Below are positions 36,494 to 45,374 of a stretch of DNA of 64,000 nucleotides, one piece after another. Position 1 is the first letter of the stretch, and every line of letters begins with the position of its first letter. The DNA comes from JADFQT01 sp965216025 (lineage in GTDB: Bacteria > Chloroflexota > Dehalococcoidia > Lucifugimonadales > UBA3495): the NCBI GenBank assembly GCA_965216025.1, contig CBDCEX010000018.1, positions 744,001 through 808,000 of the forward strand, given 5' to 3'. The position numbers were made by a program, and so were the translations under genes. Under the pieces are notes generated by a model. It did no database searches and had not been told where the DNA came from. It saw only the letters and a list, made by a program, of their open reading frames with translations.

Positions 36494-37288
36494 CTAAAGG
36501 TGGTCGCCCTCCTGTTCGAACCGCACTCCCTGGGCTCGCATCATCGAAGTGGTGTTGCTTCTGGCAATCGCTTGCAGCACGTTGGAGATGATGCCCGGGT
36601 TTTTCCGGATTTCTTGTTTTGGGGCAGTCACAACCACATCTGGAGTTTCGGTCAGCAGTCCCCACTGGATCGGTACTCGCTTCCTGGGGATGACTCCGGG
36701 CGGCGCGATCAAGTAGTTGTAGTCGGCGATGGCCAGGAATTAGGGATCGTGAAACTTGACGCTGTAGGTGGCCAGGCGGTCCAGATATGATTGCTGCCTT
36801 TTGGTCAGGCGCTGGAGGTCGGCCAGGGCTTGCTGGTAGGGAAAAGCCTCCTGCCAGCTTTCTGGATGCTTAATTTTGGCGTAGCTCGCGGCCTGAGTCA
36901 GGGTTCGCTGCGCCAGCTGAATGCGGCCGGCCCAGGTTGCATCCTGGGCTTTTAAAGCTGCCAGCTCCTCCAGGGTGTGGTCGTCCCGAGCGAAGTCCGC
37001 CCGGCTGGCCTTCACCTCCACCAAGTATATGGTGTTGCCCGGGCCCACTCCCACCAGGTCCACCACCCGCCCGGCCGGGCCTTCCAGTCGCACTTCCATG
37101 CCGACGCAGCGGCATTGGGCCCCAGTATAAAGCCACTCCCAGGCGGCCCATTTCAGCCGGTAGGTCAGGGGAGTCTCGTTACCCCTTTGGAAGGTGCCCC
37201 TTTGGAAGGTGCCCCTTTGGAAGGTACCTCTTTGGCAGGTACCCTTTTGGCAGGCACCCCTTTGGCAGAAGGTTGGAGCGTCGGGCAT
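36494..37288 (-). pseudogene. PD-(D/E)XK-type (MmcB-like) protein gene with an internal stop codon
   Basis: One continuous reading frame of 264 codons broken only by TAA at 36740-36742. Upstream it encodes VDLVGVGPGNTIYLVEVKASRADFARD, the Asp...Glu-x-Lys pattern of a PD-(D/E)XK nuclease fold, as in MmcB-related proteins. After the stop the frame continues FLAIADYNYLIAPPGVIPRKRVPIQWGLL, which looks like the natural continuation. The two halves were therefore one protein. The N-terminus carries an odd tandem repeat, QRGTF. The cause may be a true nonsense mutation or a sequence error. Confidence 0.72.
37181..37270. repeat. Six tandem 15-bp repeats
   Basis: Six units of the form (A/G)CCCCTTTGG(A/C)AGGT with small changes. 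On the minus strand they encode GTFQR-like pentapeptides at the N-terminus of the gene at 36494-37288. Unit number probably varies by slippage. Confidence 0.9.
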
Positions 37289-37340
37289 TTTGTTTCGCTA
37301 TTAAACTGGAACCCGGGGTTGGTAACCGGACCGGATGAGC

Positions 37341-38363
37341 TTAGGGCTGCTCTTGAAACTGCCGGATAATCCGGCGCAATTGGTTTTCATCTTCGCTGGA
37401 AGAGGTGTCCATGGAGAAATTAACCTCGTTCAGCAACCCGCCGTATCGTTGGAGGAACTTGGGAGCAATCTCGTCATACTCCCCAACCACCGTGAAGGCA
37501 TCCAGCATCTGGTCGTCGACCAGCTCAGGCATCTCGGCCCAACGGCCATCTAGGGACAACTGGTGCAGCTGCTGGCCCACCTCCTCAAAACCGTGGATTG
37601 CCAAAACGGGAAAGTAGGTTCTGGTCGAGGAGTAGAAGGCGATGCGCCGGCGTACTTCGGCCTTCTTCGCGTGCAGGCTGGCCTGATCCGGCCCGGTGAT
37701 GATAAAGCCGCCGCCGCCTAAGATCAGGCTGGAGGGGTCGCGGCCGGCTTTTCGCGCCCCGGCCTCCAGGCCGGGCTTAACCACCTGCCTCACGTACTGC
37801 GGCGAAGTAAGGCTGTGCAGAAGCAAGCCGTCGCCAACTTCGCCGGCCACCCGGCAGTTGTAGCGGTTCACCGCGGCGGTAAAAACATCTGGCGGCGGGA
37901 ACTGGCTTGGGCCTGGGTCGAAAAAGGGAGTCATCAGAGTAAATTGGTAAAACCTGCCCTGATAGCTCAGCGCTTGGCCGGTTTGCCAGCAGTCCCAGAT
38001 TTGCCTGAGGGACTCTACGTACTCCCGCAGTTTCGGTCCCGGAGATTCCCCTGGGGTTGAGAAGCGCCGCTCAATGTGCCCCTTGACCTGGGTGCCCAGA
38101 CCCAGGCGGAAGCGTCCCCGGGACAGCTCGTGCAAGTCGCGGGCGGTGTAAGCCACGACCATGGGGGAGCGAGGAAAGGCGATGGCGACGTGGGTTTCCA
38201 GGGTCACCCGGGATGTGCTGGTAGCGGCCAGGGTCAGCGGAAGAAAGGGGTCATGGGCCGTCTCGTTGCTGGAAACCCCGTCATAGCCCATGGACTCGGC
38301 CCAGGCGGCTTCGGCGGCCACTGCGGTCAGGTCTCGGGAGCGCAGGGAGTAATTTACGCGCAT
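37341..38363 (-). CDS. LLM-class flavin-dependent oxidoreductase
   Basis: A 340-residue luciferase-like (beta/alpha)8 barrel. The N-terminus has AEAAWAESMGYDGVSSNET, then VAIAFPRSPMVVAYTARDLHELSRGRFRLGLGTQVKGHIERRF-type segments that are standard for F420- or FMN-dependent LLM enzymes. The gene starts 9 nt after the stop of the GAF/kinase-like gene upstream, so the two are likely co-transcribed. Substrate unknown. Confidence 0.87.
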   Translation of the reverse strand: MRVNYSLRSRDLTAVAAEAAWAESMGYDGVSSNETAHDPFLPLTLAATSTSRVTLETHVAIAFPRSPMVVAYTARDLHELSRGRFRLGLGTQVKGHIERRFSTPGESPGPKLREYVESLRQIWDCWQTGQALSYQGRFYQFTLMTPFFDPGPSQFPPPDVFTAAVNRYNCRVAGEVGDGLLLHSLTSPQYVRQVVKPGLEAGARKAGRDPSSLILGGGGFIITGPDQASLHAKKAEVRRRIAFYSSTRTYFPVLAIHGFEEVGQQLHQLSLDGRWAEMPELVDDQMLDAFTVVGEYDEIAPKFLQRYGGLLNEVNFSMDTSSSEDENQLRRIIRQFQEQP

Positions 38364-38372
38364 GGTGCCTCT

Positions 38373-39554
38373 TTAGCCGGGTAACTCTCCGTCTGGAGAC
38401 GTATCCAGCAGATCGCTGACGGCCTGATTTAGCCGATCCGCCTCCCGATCGATGGTCTCCAGGAACTCCCTCTCCAGGTCATCTGACCAGTCAACATCGG
38501 TACGGAGCAGGGTACTGGCATACCCCTTTATGGAGGTCAAAGGACTTCTTAGGGCATGGGCCAGGTCGGCGCGACGCAAGTTTGATTGGCCCGAACCACC
38601 TTCGCCGGTGGCAACTTCTTTGTCCTGGGCCAACGCCGCCAGCTCTTTCTCCCTGCCTTGCAGCCGCTGGGCGAGCATGGCGTTGTCAAGGGCCGGAGCG
38701 ATGCGCTCGGCCAGGCGTTCCAAAATCGACTGCTCCCGCCTACCAAAGGCTGCCACCTTTGGGGAACGCAGACACATTATTCCGATGATTCGCTCTTGCG
38801 AGAAAATGGGAACAGCAATGCTGGAACGCAGGCCGACCTCCAAGTGTTGCTGGTCGAAGGGGAACCTCAGATCCTCGGCGATGTTATCTCGTATCAAGGT
38901 TCGGCCGGTATCTATCAAGTATTCAACCTGGCCGGCATAGGGGTGACGGTTGTTGCCCATAGGTCGTCCGGAGTTAACAGCACCCCCCAAGAACTTTTTA
39001 ACGAAATAGCCCTGATCCAGGTCGATCAGGTTGATATTTACCCGTTGGAAGTCGATTAATTTCTTTAGCGCTCCGACGAAGCGGTCGTATACCGTTCCGA
39101 TTTCAGGAGCAAAAGTAACGATGCGTGCTATTTCATCCAACACCGCGGTCTCGGCTGCTTCCCCCTGAATCCGACGGTTCAGCTCGGCATTCTCCAAGCG
39201 CATTGCCAACTCTTCGGAAATCCGGTAGATGATCTCAGTATCCTGGCGCCCCAGCCTCAAGCCAAATTGGTCGTGAAGCAGGACGGTGCCGATGCGACCT
39301 TCGCCGTCGTAGAGCGGCAGGTTCAGGACCCTTTTTTCGGAGGATGAGGCGGGCGTAAAGACCGGTCCAGAATCAGGCAGGGAGTCCCCTTCCGCACGCC
39401 AGTAGAATGCTACCCGAGAGCTGTTCAGCTCCTGGTCGAAGAGGATGACGGCCACCCGATCAAGTGGGGTCAGCAATCGGACCTGATCGACGAACAGGCT
39501 GCAGTGCTCGTGAATTTCCCGGTCCAGATAGGCCATATTTTCTAGCTGCAACAC
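38373..39554 (-). CDS. GAF-domain protein ending in a histidine-kinase dimerisation domain, no ATPase domain
   Basis: A 393-residue protein. Residues 1-130 form a GAF-like domain with the helix LAMRLENAELNRRI. Residues about 140-300 are a second GAF domain (FQRVNINLIDLDQGYFV, SSIAVPIFSQERIIGIM). The end is a HisKA phosphoacceptor hairpin with H333 in LAHALRSPLTSIKGYASTLL. The stop comes 60 residues after H333, so the catalytic ATP-binding domain is missing. The GTG start could be replaced by the ATG 18 nt downstream (MAYLDRE). It may act as a phosphotransfer or sensing partner of another kinase. Confidence 0.8.
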   Translation of the reverse strand: MLQLENMAYLDREIHEHCSLFVDQVRLLTPLDRVAVILFDQELNSSRVAFYWRAEGDSLPDSGPVFTPASSSEKRVLNLPLYDGEGRIGTVLLHDQFGLRLGRQDTEIIYRISEELAMRLENAELNRRIQGEAAETAVLDEIARIVTFAPEIGTVYDRFVGALKKLIDFQRVNINLIDLDQGYFVKKFLGGAVNSGRPMGNNRHPYAGQVEYLIDTGRTLIRDNIAEDLRFPFDQQHLEVGLRSSIAVPIFSQERIIGIMCLRSPKVAAFGRREQSILERLAERIAPALDNAMLAQRLQGREKELAALAQDKEVATGEGGSGQSNLRRADLAHALRSPLTSIKGYASTLLRTDVDWSDDLEREFLETIDREADRLNQAVSDLLDTSPDGELPG

Positions 39555-39773
39555 AGGCGATCAATCCGCTGTATTATCATTCCCACCGGTGGATAAAGGG
39601 ACTGCCTTTTATGCCACTCCATTATGCCAATCACCGACCTTCTCCTCTAGCATTTCCATGGCGGGGAATTGACCAATGTCCGGACTTACTCCGGTACTCC
39701 AAGTTCCAGTGCTGGCAACACTGCTTGATCGGCGGGACTTACCGGCGGCGCCCGGGGCTATCCTCAACGGGTG

Positions 39774-40115
39774 CTACTGCTGGTATAGCTGGTCCGTCTT
39801 GGCGGCCATGATGAAGTCGTTGCGGTGCAGATTGCGGATTTTATGGGTCCACCAGGTAACCTGCACCCGGCCCCATTCAGTCGTTAGCTTGGGATGGTGC
39901 CCTTCCGATTCGGCCATGTCTCCAATGGCATTGGTGAAGGCCAGGGCTTGGGCGAAATCGTCGAATCGGAAAGTTCGGTCCAGCTTAGGTATTCCCGCGT
40001 CGTCCAGCAGCTCCCAATCCGACACCTCCGGCTTGAGCTGAGCGACCTCGTCGGCGGTAACCGAAGGGGAGTCGCGACGGCAAGCAACACATTTTTCTCC
40101 ATTGAGCTGGGTCAT
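39774..40115 (-). CDS. phhB: 4a-hydroxytetrahydrobiopterin dehydratase (PCD/PhhB)
   Basis: A 113-residue pterin-4a-carbinolamine dehydratase. The catalytic histidine region is EGHHPKLTTEWGRVQVTWWTH near residues 70-90, followed by IRNLHRNDFIMAAKTD, as in the family. The short N-terminus holds a CVAC pair. It recycles hydroxylated pterins after aromatic hydroxylase turnover, though in bacteria without such hydroxylases the family may serve molybdopterin or other roles. Confidence 0.92.
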   Translation of the reverse strand: MTQLNGEKCVACRRDSPSVTADEVAQLKPEVSDWELLDDAGIPKLDRTFRFDDFAQALAFTNAIGDMAESEGHHPKLTTEWGRVQVTWWTHKIRNLHRNDFIMAAKTDQLYQQ

Positions 40116-40378
40116 TTCCTGGCCTCCTTTTGCCGGGTTGGGTACCGGACTAGATATAGGTAACGGTCCCGCAGCGTAATTCTACCAGAGGACCAGAGAC
40201 GGTGTGGGTGGCCCCTATGCGAGTATCCCTCAGTGGGGTCGCACCCGGACCTCCCAAATGGCCTCCCCGCCGCCGCGCTGGCCTGGGGCTCATATAAAGG
40301 AAGCGGCTTGAGCCATCCTCGCCAACAGGAGTATAGTCACTTTCGTAACCTGAAGAAAAGTGCCGGAGGTCAGGCCAA

Positions 40379-41203
40379 ATGATTTTTGGAGCGATTACCA
40401 ACTCATGGCGGCAGCAGTTGGCGGACCAGGATTTAGCCGGACTGGTGAAGGAAGCGGAAGCCAGAGGCGCACAGCATGTGGAGCTGCGGCAGACCTGCTT
40501 GGGAGCTTGTGAAACCGGCCAGGGAGAGGAATGGCGCCCGTTGCTGGCCGGCCTGGGAGCCGTGGTGGACCAGTTTCCCGGGCTATCCTTCGACCTGGCC
40601 ATGGCCTGGCCGTGTTTGACCGAGCAGGCCGAGCCTTCTGGGGAGCTGTTCCAAGCCGCCCTGGAGGCTGCCAAGCTGGTCGGCCGGGAAACTCCTCATC
40701 TGCGACTGGTGGACCCCAGTCCCTTTGACGCGGCTTGGGAACAAGCTGCGGATTTGCCCGCCGAGGCGCTGTCCCTGGCCGATTTGGCACGGGAAGCGGC
40801 GCGCCAGGGGGTGATTCTGTCCGTGGAAAACTCGGGGCAGCCTCTGCGGAGCATGGGCTTGCTAGTAAAAGAAGCCCGGGCTCGTCTCACCACGGAAGAG
40901 GGAGGTTATTTGGGTTTGTGCCCAGACCCCACCAATCAGCTGCGGCGTTTCCCAGGCAGCGACCCGCTGGCGGAACTGGAGGCGCTGCCTTTGGACATGA
41001 TCAAGATAATACATTTCAAGCAGTCCCGGGAAGGGAAGCCCCATCCGACCGTGGACACTGGGGACCTGGACTGTGCTCAAATGCTGAGGAATCTACAAGC
41101 CCGTGGCTATCGAGGGCCGGCAATAATGGAGATTCCTCCCAACGAGTCTGTCTTCGATAACCTGTCGGCCAGCTTTGCCTTTTTACAGTCCGCCTCGGGC
41201 TGA
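40379..41203 (+). CDS. Sugar phosphate isomerase/epimerase-like TIM-barrel protein
   Basis: A 274-residue xylose-isomerase-like AP-endonuclease-2-type barrel. Seen are the strand ends EARGAQHVELRQ, VENSGQ near residue 145, GLCPDPTNQLR, IIHFKQ, and near the C-terminus RGPAIMEIPPN. The metal-binding His/Glu/Asp set is plausible but not certain, because VENSG replaces the more common ExxH context. Substrate unknown. Confidence 0.75.
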   Translation: MIFGAITNSWRQQLADQDLAGLVKEAEARGAQHVELRQTCLGACETGQGEEWRPLLAGLGAVVDQFPGLSFDLAMAWPCLTEQAEPSGELFQAALEAAKLVGRETPHLRLVDPSPFDAAWEQAADLPAEALSLADLAREAARQGVILSVENSGQPLRSMGLLVKEARARLTTEEGGYLGLCPDPTNQLRRFPGSDPLAELEALPLDMIKIIHFKQSREGKPHPTVDTGDLDCAQMLRNLQARGYRGPAIMEIPPNESVFDNLSASFAFLQSASG

Positions 41204-41408
41204 GTCGCGGACCTAACGGCTTAACCCTAGCTCTTTCCCCGGGTGTTCTTGGGCCGATGCCTGGGCCGGGGGCCGATGCCCAAACCGGCCATGCTATAAT
41301 TTGTTAGATGCCGCAAAAGGCGGGACCGAGTATGGTCTTGCTGCCGTAGGCGCCCTGATGAGCCTTGAATCTATAGCTATACACGGTCGAAGGAGCCGCC
41401 ATTTGGGG

Positions 41409-41455
41409 AAATCCCCCTCAGTCCCCCTTTTAAAAAGGGGGACTGAGGGGGATTT
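41409..41455. repeat. 47-bp near-perfect palindrome
   Basis: AAATCCCCCTCAGTCCCCC, a TTTTAAAAA centre, then GGGGGACTGAGGGGGATTT: a near-perfect inverted repeat in the 295-bp gap after the barrel gene. It would form a strong hairpin on either strand. TATAAT at 41295-41300 in the same gap is a possible -10 element for the small gene that follows. Confidence 0.8.
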
Positions 41456-41499
41456 GGATCTCCTAAGCTTAGTTCAGTTCAGTGTCGGGAGCGATTAAT

Positions 41500-41736
41500 A
41501 TGACGGGAACCGACCGCATAGTAGAAGAGCATAATCAGTTGTCTCACGCCTGGCTTGAAGCGGAGCGGAGCCGGGTGGAGGTTCTGGAACAGCTAATCAA
41601 GGAACATGGCGGGAAGTGCATAATGGACTACCCGGAGGATATGTTCAAAGGGTACGACGAGGCTTTGGCCAAGGCTGCAGCGGCCAGCCGCGAGTATGTC
41701 CAATGGCTGGCGCAGCAGGGTTATCCTTCCCGTTAA
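41500..41736 (+). CDS. Small hypothetical protein
   Basis: Seventy-eight residues, acidic and helical, with a long charged helix (IVEEHNQLSHAWLEAERSRVEVLEQLIKEHG) and a short C-terminal part ending YVQWLAQQG. No family recognised. It lies 32 nt upstream of argH in the same direction and may be translated from the same message. Confidence 0.5.
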   Translation: MTGTDRIVEEHNQLSHAWLEAERSRVEVLEQLIKEHGGKCIMDYPEDMFKGYDEALAKAAAASREYVQWLAQQGYPSR

Positions 41737-41768
41737 TATTCCAGCCCGGTAATTTTAAGGCAAGAATA

Positions 41769-43169
41769 ATGTCCCAGACGGGACGCCCATCCCCTTTCGG
41801 TCCACCAATGCCCGATTACACCGACTACACTGTTTCAATCCATTACGACCGGCGGCTGTATTGCCACGATATCGCCGGTTCCATCGCCCACGCCCGCATG
41901 CTGGCGCGGCAGGGGATCATCTCCACCGAAGACGCGGATCAGATAATCCAAGGTCTGAAGGCTGTCCAGCAAGAGATCGAGGATGGCAGCTTTCCCTGGG
42001 ATCCATCCCTGGAAGACCTGCACATGAACATCGAGCACCGGCTGACCGAGAAAATCGGCCCGGCCGGTGGCCGGCTGCATACTGGCCGTTCCCGTAACGA
42101 CCAGATAGCGCTGGACATGAGGCTCTACGCCAAGCAGGTCATCGAGGAAACCCTAGTGGGTTTGCGGGGAGTGCAATCGAGCCTGGTAAGCCTGGCTGAG
42201 GCCAACCGGGATGTAATCATGCCGGGCTACACTCATTTGCAGCGGGCCCAGCCGGTCTTGTTCGCCCATCATCTGCTGGCGTACTTTCGCATGCTCCAAC
42301 GGGATGCCGGGCGGTTCCAGGACTGCCACCGTCGCGCCGACGTGCTCCCCCTGGGCAGCGGCGCCCTGGCCGGCGTGCCATATACAACCGATCGGGAGTT
42401 TCTGGCCCAGGAGCTCGGTTTCAGCGAAATCAGCCGCAATAGCATGGATGCGGTGTCGGATCGGGATTTCCTGCTGGAGTACCACTCGGCGGCGTCGATC
42501 TGCATGATGCACCTCTCCCGGCTGGCGGAGGAGATAGTTATCTGGTCCAGCCGGGAATTCGGATTTATTAGCCTCTCCCCGCAGTTCACCACCGGCAGCA
42601 GCATCATGCCGCAGAAGCGGAACCCCGACTACGCCGAGCTGGCCCGGGGCAAGACCGGGCGGGTTTATGGGCACCTGATGGCGCTGCTCACGGTGTTGAA
42701 GGGACTGCCCCTCACCTACAATCGGGATTTGCAGGAGGACAAGGAGGGCTTTTTCGATACGGTGGATACCCTGCTGGCCACCCTTAAGGTATTTCAGGGT
42801 ATGGTGGGTACTCTGGAACTTGATCGGGAGCGGGTGACCCAATTGGCCGGGGAGAGCCACATGCTGGCCACCGACCTGGCGGATTACCTAGTGGGCAAAC
42901 AGGTTCCCTTCCGCGAGGCTCATGGCATCATGCGCCGGATTTGCGAGCATTGCGAGAAAGAGGGTAAGGACTTTCAAGCCCTAACCATGAAGGAATACCA
43001 TCGGTTCTCGCCCCATTTCGGCCAGGATGTGTACCAGATAACCGCCGGCTCATCAGTGGCGGCGCGAGATAATCCCGGCGGTACCGCGCCTCAACAGGTG
43101 GCCAAGGAATTGACCGAGGCCAAGCAGCTACTGGAGGCTGGTCTAAAGGCTGATGCCAATGGCCTCTGA
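41769..43169 (+). CDS. argH: Argininosuccinate lyase
   Basis: Last step of arginine synthesis: splits argininosuccinate into arginine and fumarate. The 466 residues are typical. Seen: GGRLHTGRSRNDQIALDMRLY near residues 97-117, TAGYTHLQRAQP-like segment (MPGYTHLQRAQPVLFAHH), and the fumarase-superfamily signature GSSIMPQKRNPD. The N-terminal RHDIAGSIAHARML-like region (CHDIAGSIAHARML) is also standard. The ATG at 41769 is chosen; the frame is open upstream but without family resemblance. Confidence 0.96.
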   Translation: MSQTGRPSPFGPPMPDYTDYTVSIHYDRRLYCHDIAGSIAHARMLARQGIISTEDADQIIQGLKAVQQEIEDGSFPWDPSLEDLHMNIEHRLTEKIGPAGGRLHTGRSRNDQIALDMRLYAKQVIEETLVGLRGVQSSLVSLAEANRDVIMPGYTHLQRAQPVLFAHHLLAYFRMLQRDAGRFQDCHRRADVLPLGSGALAGVPYTTDREFLAQELGFSEISRNSMDAVSDRDFLLEYHSAASICMMHLSRLAEEIVIWSSREFGFISLSPQFTTGSSIMPQKRNPDYAELARGKTGRVYGHLMALLTVLKGLPLTYNRDLQEDKEGFFDTVDTLLATLKVFQGMVGTLELDRERVTQLAGESHMLATDLADYLVGKQVPFREAHGIMRRICEHCEKEGKDFQALTMKEYHRFSPHFGQDVYQITAGSSVAARDNPGGTAPQQVAKELTEAKQLLEAGLKADANGL

Positions 43170-43839
43170 CCGCCACGTTCAAATATCCCCCTCCCTGCTG
43201 GCTGCCGACTTCGCGAATCTAGGGCGGCAGGTGGAAGAGGCGGCGGAGGCCGGGGCCGACTCGATTCACGTCGACGTCATGGATGGTCATTTTGTCCCCA
43301 GCATCTCCTTTGGGGAGATGTTGGTTGACGCGGTGCGGCGTTCCACGGACCTGCCCTTGAACATACATCTGATGGTTCAGGAGCCGGATAACCTGCTGGC
43401 CGGTTTCGCCAAGTCCGGCACCGATCAGGTGATCGTTCATGCCGAGGCCAGCACCCACCTGCATCGAACTGTTTACCACGTGAAAGAGCTGGGCTGTCAG
43501 GTAGGGGTGGCGCTAAACCCGGCTACGCCGCTCTCTTTCGTGGAGGAGCTATTGCCCTTCTTGGACATAGTCCTGGTGATGACGGTGAATCCGGGCTTCG
43601 GCGGCCAATCCTTTATCCCCAGCACCCTGGGTAAAGTCCGGCGGCTGCGGAGTCTGGTCCAAGAACTTGGGTGTGATACCAGGATCGAGGTGGATGGTGG
43701 GGTGAAGGCTGACGCGACGGCGCAGGATTCAGTGCGGGCCGGCGCCACCATTCTGGTCGCGGGAACCGCGATATACAATCAGCAAGAAACAGTATCGCAG
43801 GCGATGGAGCGGCTTCGCGCTTGTATTGAAGGCCTGTAG
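43153..43839 (+). CDS. rpe: Ribulose-phosphate 3-epimerase
   Basis: Interconverts ribulose-5-phosphate and xylulose-5-phosphate in the pentose phosphate pathway. The 228 residues form the standard barrel: ISPSLLAADFANLG at the N-terminus, IHVDVMDGHFVPSISFG with metal-site His and Asp, NIHLMVQEPD, VMTVNPGFGGQSFIPS, and EVDGGVK. It overlaps the end of argH by 17 nt, indicating coupled translation; ATG at 43159 is an alternative start. Confidence 0.96.
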   Translation: MPMASDRHVQISPSLLAADFANLGRQVEEAAEAGADSIHVDVMDGHFVPSISFGEMLVDAVRRSTDLPLNIHLMVQEPDNLLAGFAKSGTDQVIVHAEASTHLHRTVYHVKELGCQVGVALNPATPLSFVEELLPFLDIVLVMTVNPGFGGQSFIPSTLGKVRRLRSLVQELGCDTRIEVDGGVKADATAQDSVRAGATILVAGTAIYNQQETVSQAMERLRACIEGL

Positions 43840-43870
43840 CGAAAGGATGAACGCGGACTGATTTACTGAT

Positions 43871-44080
43871 TTAGGCTGTGGCGGCCGAGGCTTTCCTAGC
43901 CCGGGGTGGCTTGTGCATTGTCCGCAGGCAGCGGGTACAAATCTTAATCCGAGTAACCTTGCCGTTCAGCAGCAACGTCTGCTTGTGAACGTTGGCTTTG
44001 AATCGGGTCTTGGTATGCCGGTTGGAGTGGCTAACGTTGTTGCCGCTCATCCCCGACTTTAGGCAAATTTCGCATCTCAT
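43871..44080 (-). CDS. rpmB: 50S ribosomal protein L28
   Basis: A 69-residue ribosomal protein. It carries the zinc-binding form with CEIC near residue 3 and CTRCL near residue 49, plus VSHSNRHTKTRFKANVHK, the family signature. It is encoded opposite to rpe, with convergent 3' ends. Confidence 0.95.
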   Translation of the reverse strand: MRCEICLKSGMSGNNVSHSNRHTKTRFKANVHKQTLLLNGKVTRIKICTRCLRTMHKPPRARKASAATA

Positions 44081-44212
44081 GGGTTTTCTGGACCTCTCCG
44101 TGGGATTGTTTCAGGCCAGCATTTAGCTCGTTACCCAGCCTAACATAGCCTGGCCTCCAGTGACAAGAATAAAGCAGGCATAGCCAGTGCCATTCGACAG
44201 AGGAATTCGATC

Positions 44213-44291
44213 GTCATTGCGAGGGCCGTCAGCCCGAAGCAATCTCACGAGGGGCGAGCAGAGATTGCTTCGCTTCGCTCGCAATGTCATT
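44213..44291. repeat. REPIN-like dispersed repeat
   Basis: GTCATTGCGAGG to GAAGCAATCT, spacer, then AGATTGCTTCGCTTCGCTCG to GCAATGTCATTGCG in reverse. Same family as 8404-8485 and 24941-25005. It occupies most of the gap between rpmB and the cyclase gene. Confidence 0.75.
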
Positions 44292-44418
44292 GCGGAGAAC
44301 CGAAAGACCCCTAGGCGGCGGCTGCCTCCCCTTCGCAGATTGCGCGGCTTCTCCGCTTCGGGCATAATTGCGTCAAATTTCCCCCGACGCAAGCAATGTA
44401 ACCTACAGGAGGCCGCAG

Positions 44419-45360
44419 ATGCCCATACCCACCGAGGAAGAAGTCCTGGGCTATTTCAAGTCCTTGTCCAACTGGGGACACTGGGGCGATGACGACCAGC
44501 TGGGCACTCCCAATCTGATTACTCCGGAAAAGACCAAGCGAGGCCTGGCCACTGTACGGGAGGGGGTGTCTGTCTCCCTATCCCGCACCGTGCTCTGGGA
44601 TGCGGCTCCCGACGTGCCGAATCCGCCGGTCCACTACATGGTGGAGAGCGGCGGGGGCTGGGCCAGCGGCGACAAGGTGAGCGCCCGACCCAACGCCGCT
44701 GCTACCGATTACATCGGCATGGTTTTCCACGGCTACGCGGTCACCCACGTCGACAGCTTGGCCCACTTTTTCTGGGAGGGCAAGACCTACAACGGGAATC
44801 CGGCCCACCTGGTTTCCACCAGCCTGGGCGCTACCGTCTGCTCGGTGGAGGCCGCCGAGAACGGGTTCATCACCCGGGGCGTGCTGGTGGACGTCCCAAT
44901 GATTAGAGGCATTGATTGGGTGGAACGTGGCGAAGGGGTTTCGCCGGAGGAAATCCTGGCCGCCGAGGATCGCTGCGGCTTCAAGGTGGAGGAAGGCGAC
45001 GTGCTGCTGATTCGCACCGGCCAGCTGCGGCGTAGGTCCGTGGAGGGACCGGTGGACCGTTCGGCCGGGTCCACCGCCTGCCAGGCCGCCTGCCTACCCC
45101 TGTTCCACCAGCGCGGGGTTGCCGTAATGGGCTCGGACACCGGCAACGACGTCGGTCCGGCCCAGTATCCGAAAGTGCCCCAGCCGATTCATCAGGTGGG
45201 AATAACCGCTATGGGCCTGTGGATTCTGGACAACGCCGATCTGGAAGAGCTATCGGAAGCCTGCCGGCAGCGGAACCGCTGGGAGTTCATGGTGTCCATC
45301 GAGCCGCTGCGGCTGCACAACACCACCGGCTCTCCGGTGAACCCCATAGCCGTGTTTTAG
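44419..45360 (+). CDS. Cyclase family protein (kynurenine formamidase-like fold)
   Basis: A 313-residue protein of the cyclase/formamidase family. The N-terminus has WGHWGDDDQLGTPNLIT, the common start of the long subgroup, and the metal site region is YAVTHVDSLAHFFW near residues 108-121 (His-x-Asp-x3-His pattern). DVLLIRTGQ and GVAVMGSDTGNDV follow. AGGAGG lies 6 nt before the ATG at 44419. Members hydrolyse amides or lactones; the substrate is unknown. Confidence 0.85.
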   Translation: MPIPTEEEVLGYFKSLSNWGHWGDDDQLGTPNLITPEKTKRGLATVREGVSVSLSRTVLWDAAPDVPNPPVHYMVESGGGWASGDKVSARPNAAATDYIGMVFHGYAVTHVDSLAHFFWEGKTYNGNPAHLVSTSLGATVCSVEAAENGFITRGVLVDVPMIRGIDWVERGEGVSPEEILAAEDRCGFKVEEGDVLLIRTGQLRRRSVEGPVDRSAGSTACQAACLPLFHQRGVAVMGSDTGNDVGPAQYPKVPQPIHQVGITAMGLWILDNADLEELSEACRQRNRWEFMVSIEPLRLHNTTGSPVNPIAVF

Positions 45361-45374
45361 GCAGGGTGTTTTAG

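Noticed and set aside
37181..37270. CRISPR-like or pentapeptide-repeat region
   Set aside because: Repeats are contiguous 15-mers with no spacers, and the encoded QRGTF does not match the A(D/N)LxX pentapeptide-repeat pattern. No CRISPR array was seen anywhere in the window.
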